DNA of 12,589 nt. Origin: an uncultured Actinomycetes bacterium. Lineage in GTDB: Bacteria; Actinomycetota; Actinomycetes; Nanopelagicales; Nanopelagicaceae. Each line of letters begins with the position of its first letter. Positions within the stretch are counted from its first letter, which is position 1. Below the pieces are notes generated by a model, which did not search any database, was not told the origin of the DNA, and saw only the letters and a program-made list of their open reading frames with translations. Below are positions 12,095 through 12,589 of the stretch, one piece after another. The stretch covers positions 1 through 12,589 of the forward strand of contig CAIZGZ010000068.1 of the NCBI GenBank assembly GCA_903932695.1. The letters are read 5' to 3'. Both the position numbers and the translations under genes were made by a program.

Positions 12095-12589
12095 TTACGC
12101 TAACCCAAGGGATTGAGCAGTATCACTAATCATCTGGTCGAGATTGCATGATGGCGTCCAATCCAGGATCGTCTTGGCGCGATCAATCGATGCAACCAAA
12201 GTCGCTGGATCGCCAGCCCGACGCGGGCTCATGACGGCAGGAATAGGGCGCTCGAGAACACGCTGCGCAGCTGCGACAACTTCCTTCACCGAGTATCCGC
12301 CACCGCTTCCCAAATTAATAATTTCGTGCTGACCGTGGCGCAGATTGTGAAGCGCCTTGATGTGGGCATCGATGAGATCCACGACATGGACATAGTCTCG
12401 GATACAGGTGCCATCTGGAGTTGGCCAATCATCACCAAAGATCTGCAGCGGCGAGCTCTCTGTTGCTTTCAAGACATTGGGAATGAGATGGGTCTCTGGA
12501 TTATGGCGTTCTGCTAGCCAGCCAGAGTTCGAGCGATATGCACCAGCAACATTGAAATAGCGAAGCGAGATTGCGCTGAGGTTTGAGCC
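12095..12589 (-). CDS. galE: UDP-glucose 4-epimerase, C-terminal half (partial, 5' end outside window)
   Basis: The minus-strand frame is open to the window edge and encodes the last 164 residues of a protein of usual length about 320-340. The short-chain dehydrogenase-type epimerase signatures are SLRYFNVAGA near the start of the visible part, HNPETHLIPNV, IFGDDWPTPDGTCIRDYVHV (GalE hallmark) followed by VDLIDAHI, INLGSGGGYSVKEV, and RRAGDPATLVAS near the end. The enzyme interconverts UDP-glucose and UDP-galactose with bound NAD, supplying envelope sugars. The NAD-binding Rossmann segment and the catalytic YxxxK lie outside the window. An internal TTG at 12472 is not the start, because homology continues upstream of it. 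Confidence 0.93.
   Translation of the reverse strand, partial: GSNLSAISLRYFNVAGAYRSNSGWLAERHNPETHLIPNVLKATESSPLQIFGDDWPTPDGTCIRDYVHVVDLIDAHIKALHNLRHGQHEIINLGSGGGYSVKEVVAAAQRVLERPIPAVMSPRRAGDPATLVASIDRAKTILDWTPSCNLDQMISDTAQSLGLA

Overview
The window (about 12.6 kb, GC content roughly one half by eye) is a chromosomal housekeeping segment of an actinobacterium. The reasons are the long actinobacterial-type leuA, the neighbourhood recO-uppS-(zinc locus)-glyS ... dgt-dnaG that I know from mycobacteria and streptomycetes, and the promoter style: TANNNT followed by exactly six bases and then the start codon. It could be a streamlined aquatic actinobacterium, but the sequence alone does not fix the genus. 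I see no mobile element, prophage, CRISPR array or integrase.

Layout, + strand unless stated. 1-72: last codons of a glutamine synthetase. 58-212: promoter, a 15-residue leucine-rich leader peptide and an RNA switch region, leading into leuA (213-1937). 1957-3431: recO-uppS, two bases apart. 3483-4226: a ZIP-family metal transporter with its own leaderless promoter. 4307-7515: glyS, dusB and a DUF218/YdcF-like membrane protein, closely spaced. 7533-8780: dgt. 8813-10642: dnaG. 10740-10812: tRNA-Asn(GTT). 10853-11728: a DoxX-like membrane domain fused to a Rieske [2Fe-2S] domain. 11762-11795: a clear intrinsic terminator. 11799-12038: a 79-residue stand-alone ACT-domain protein. 12095-12589 (- strand): the C-terminal half of galE, convergent with the ACT gene. 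Gene density is very high; no stretch over 300 bases lacks a gene.

The functions are mostly core: nitrogen and leucine biosynthesis (glnA, leuA), replication and repair (recO, dgt, dnaG), cell-wall lipid carrier synthesis (uppS), translation (glyS, dusB, tRNA-Asn), envelope sugar supply (galE) and metal uptake (ZIP).

The most interesting content is regulatory. (a) The leuA leader combines a leaderless Leu-rich peptide, two mutually exclusive helices, a possible pseudoknot, and Leu codons that are themselves complementary to the leuA Shine-Dalgarno sequence. (b) Six reading frames share an exact TANNNT-N6-ATG/GTG start architecture, while leuA, glyS and the Rieske gene use Shine-Dalgarno starts. 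(c) The terminator after the Rieske gene overlaps the -10 box of the ACT gene. (d) The DoxX-Rieske fusion has an internal twin-arginine motif at the place expected for a dual Sec/Tat membrane protein. (e) A ZIP transporter sits where zinc genes occur in other actinobacteria.
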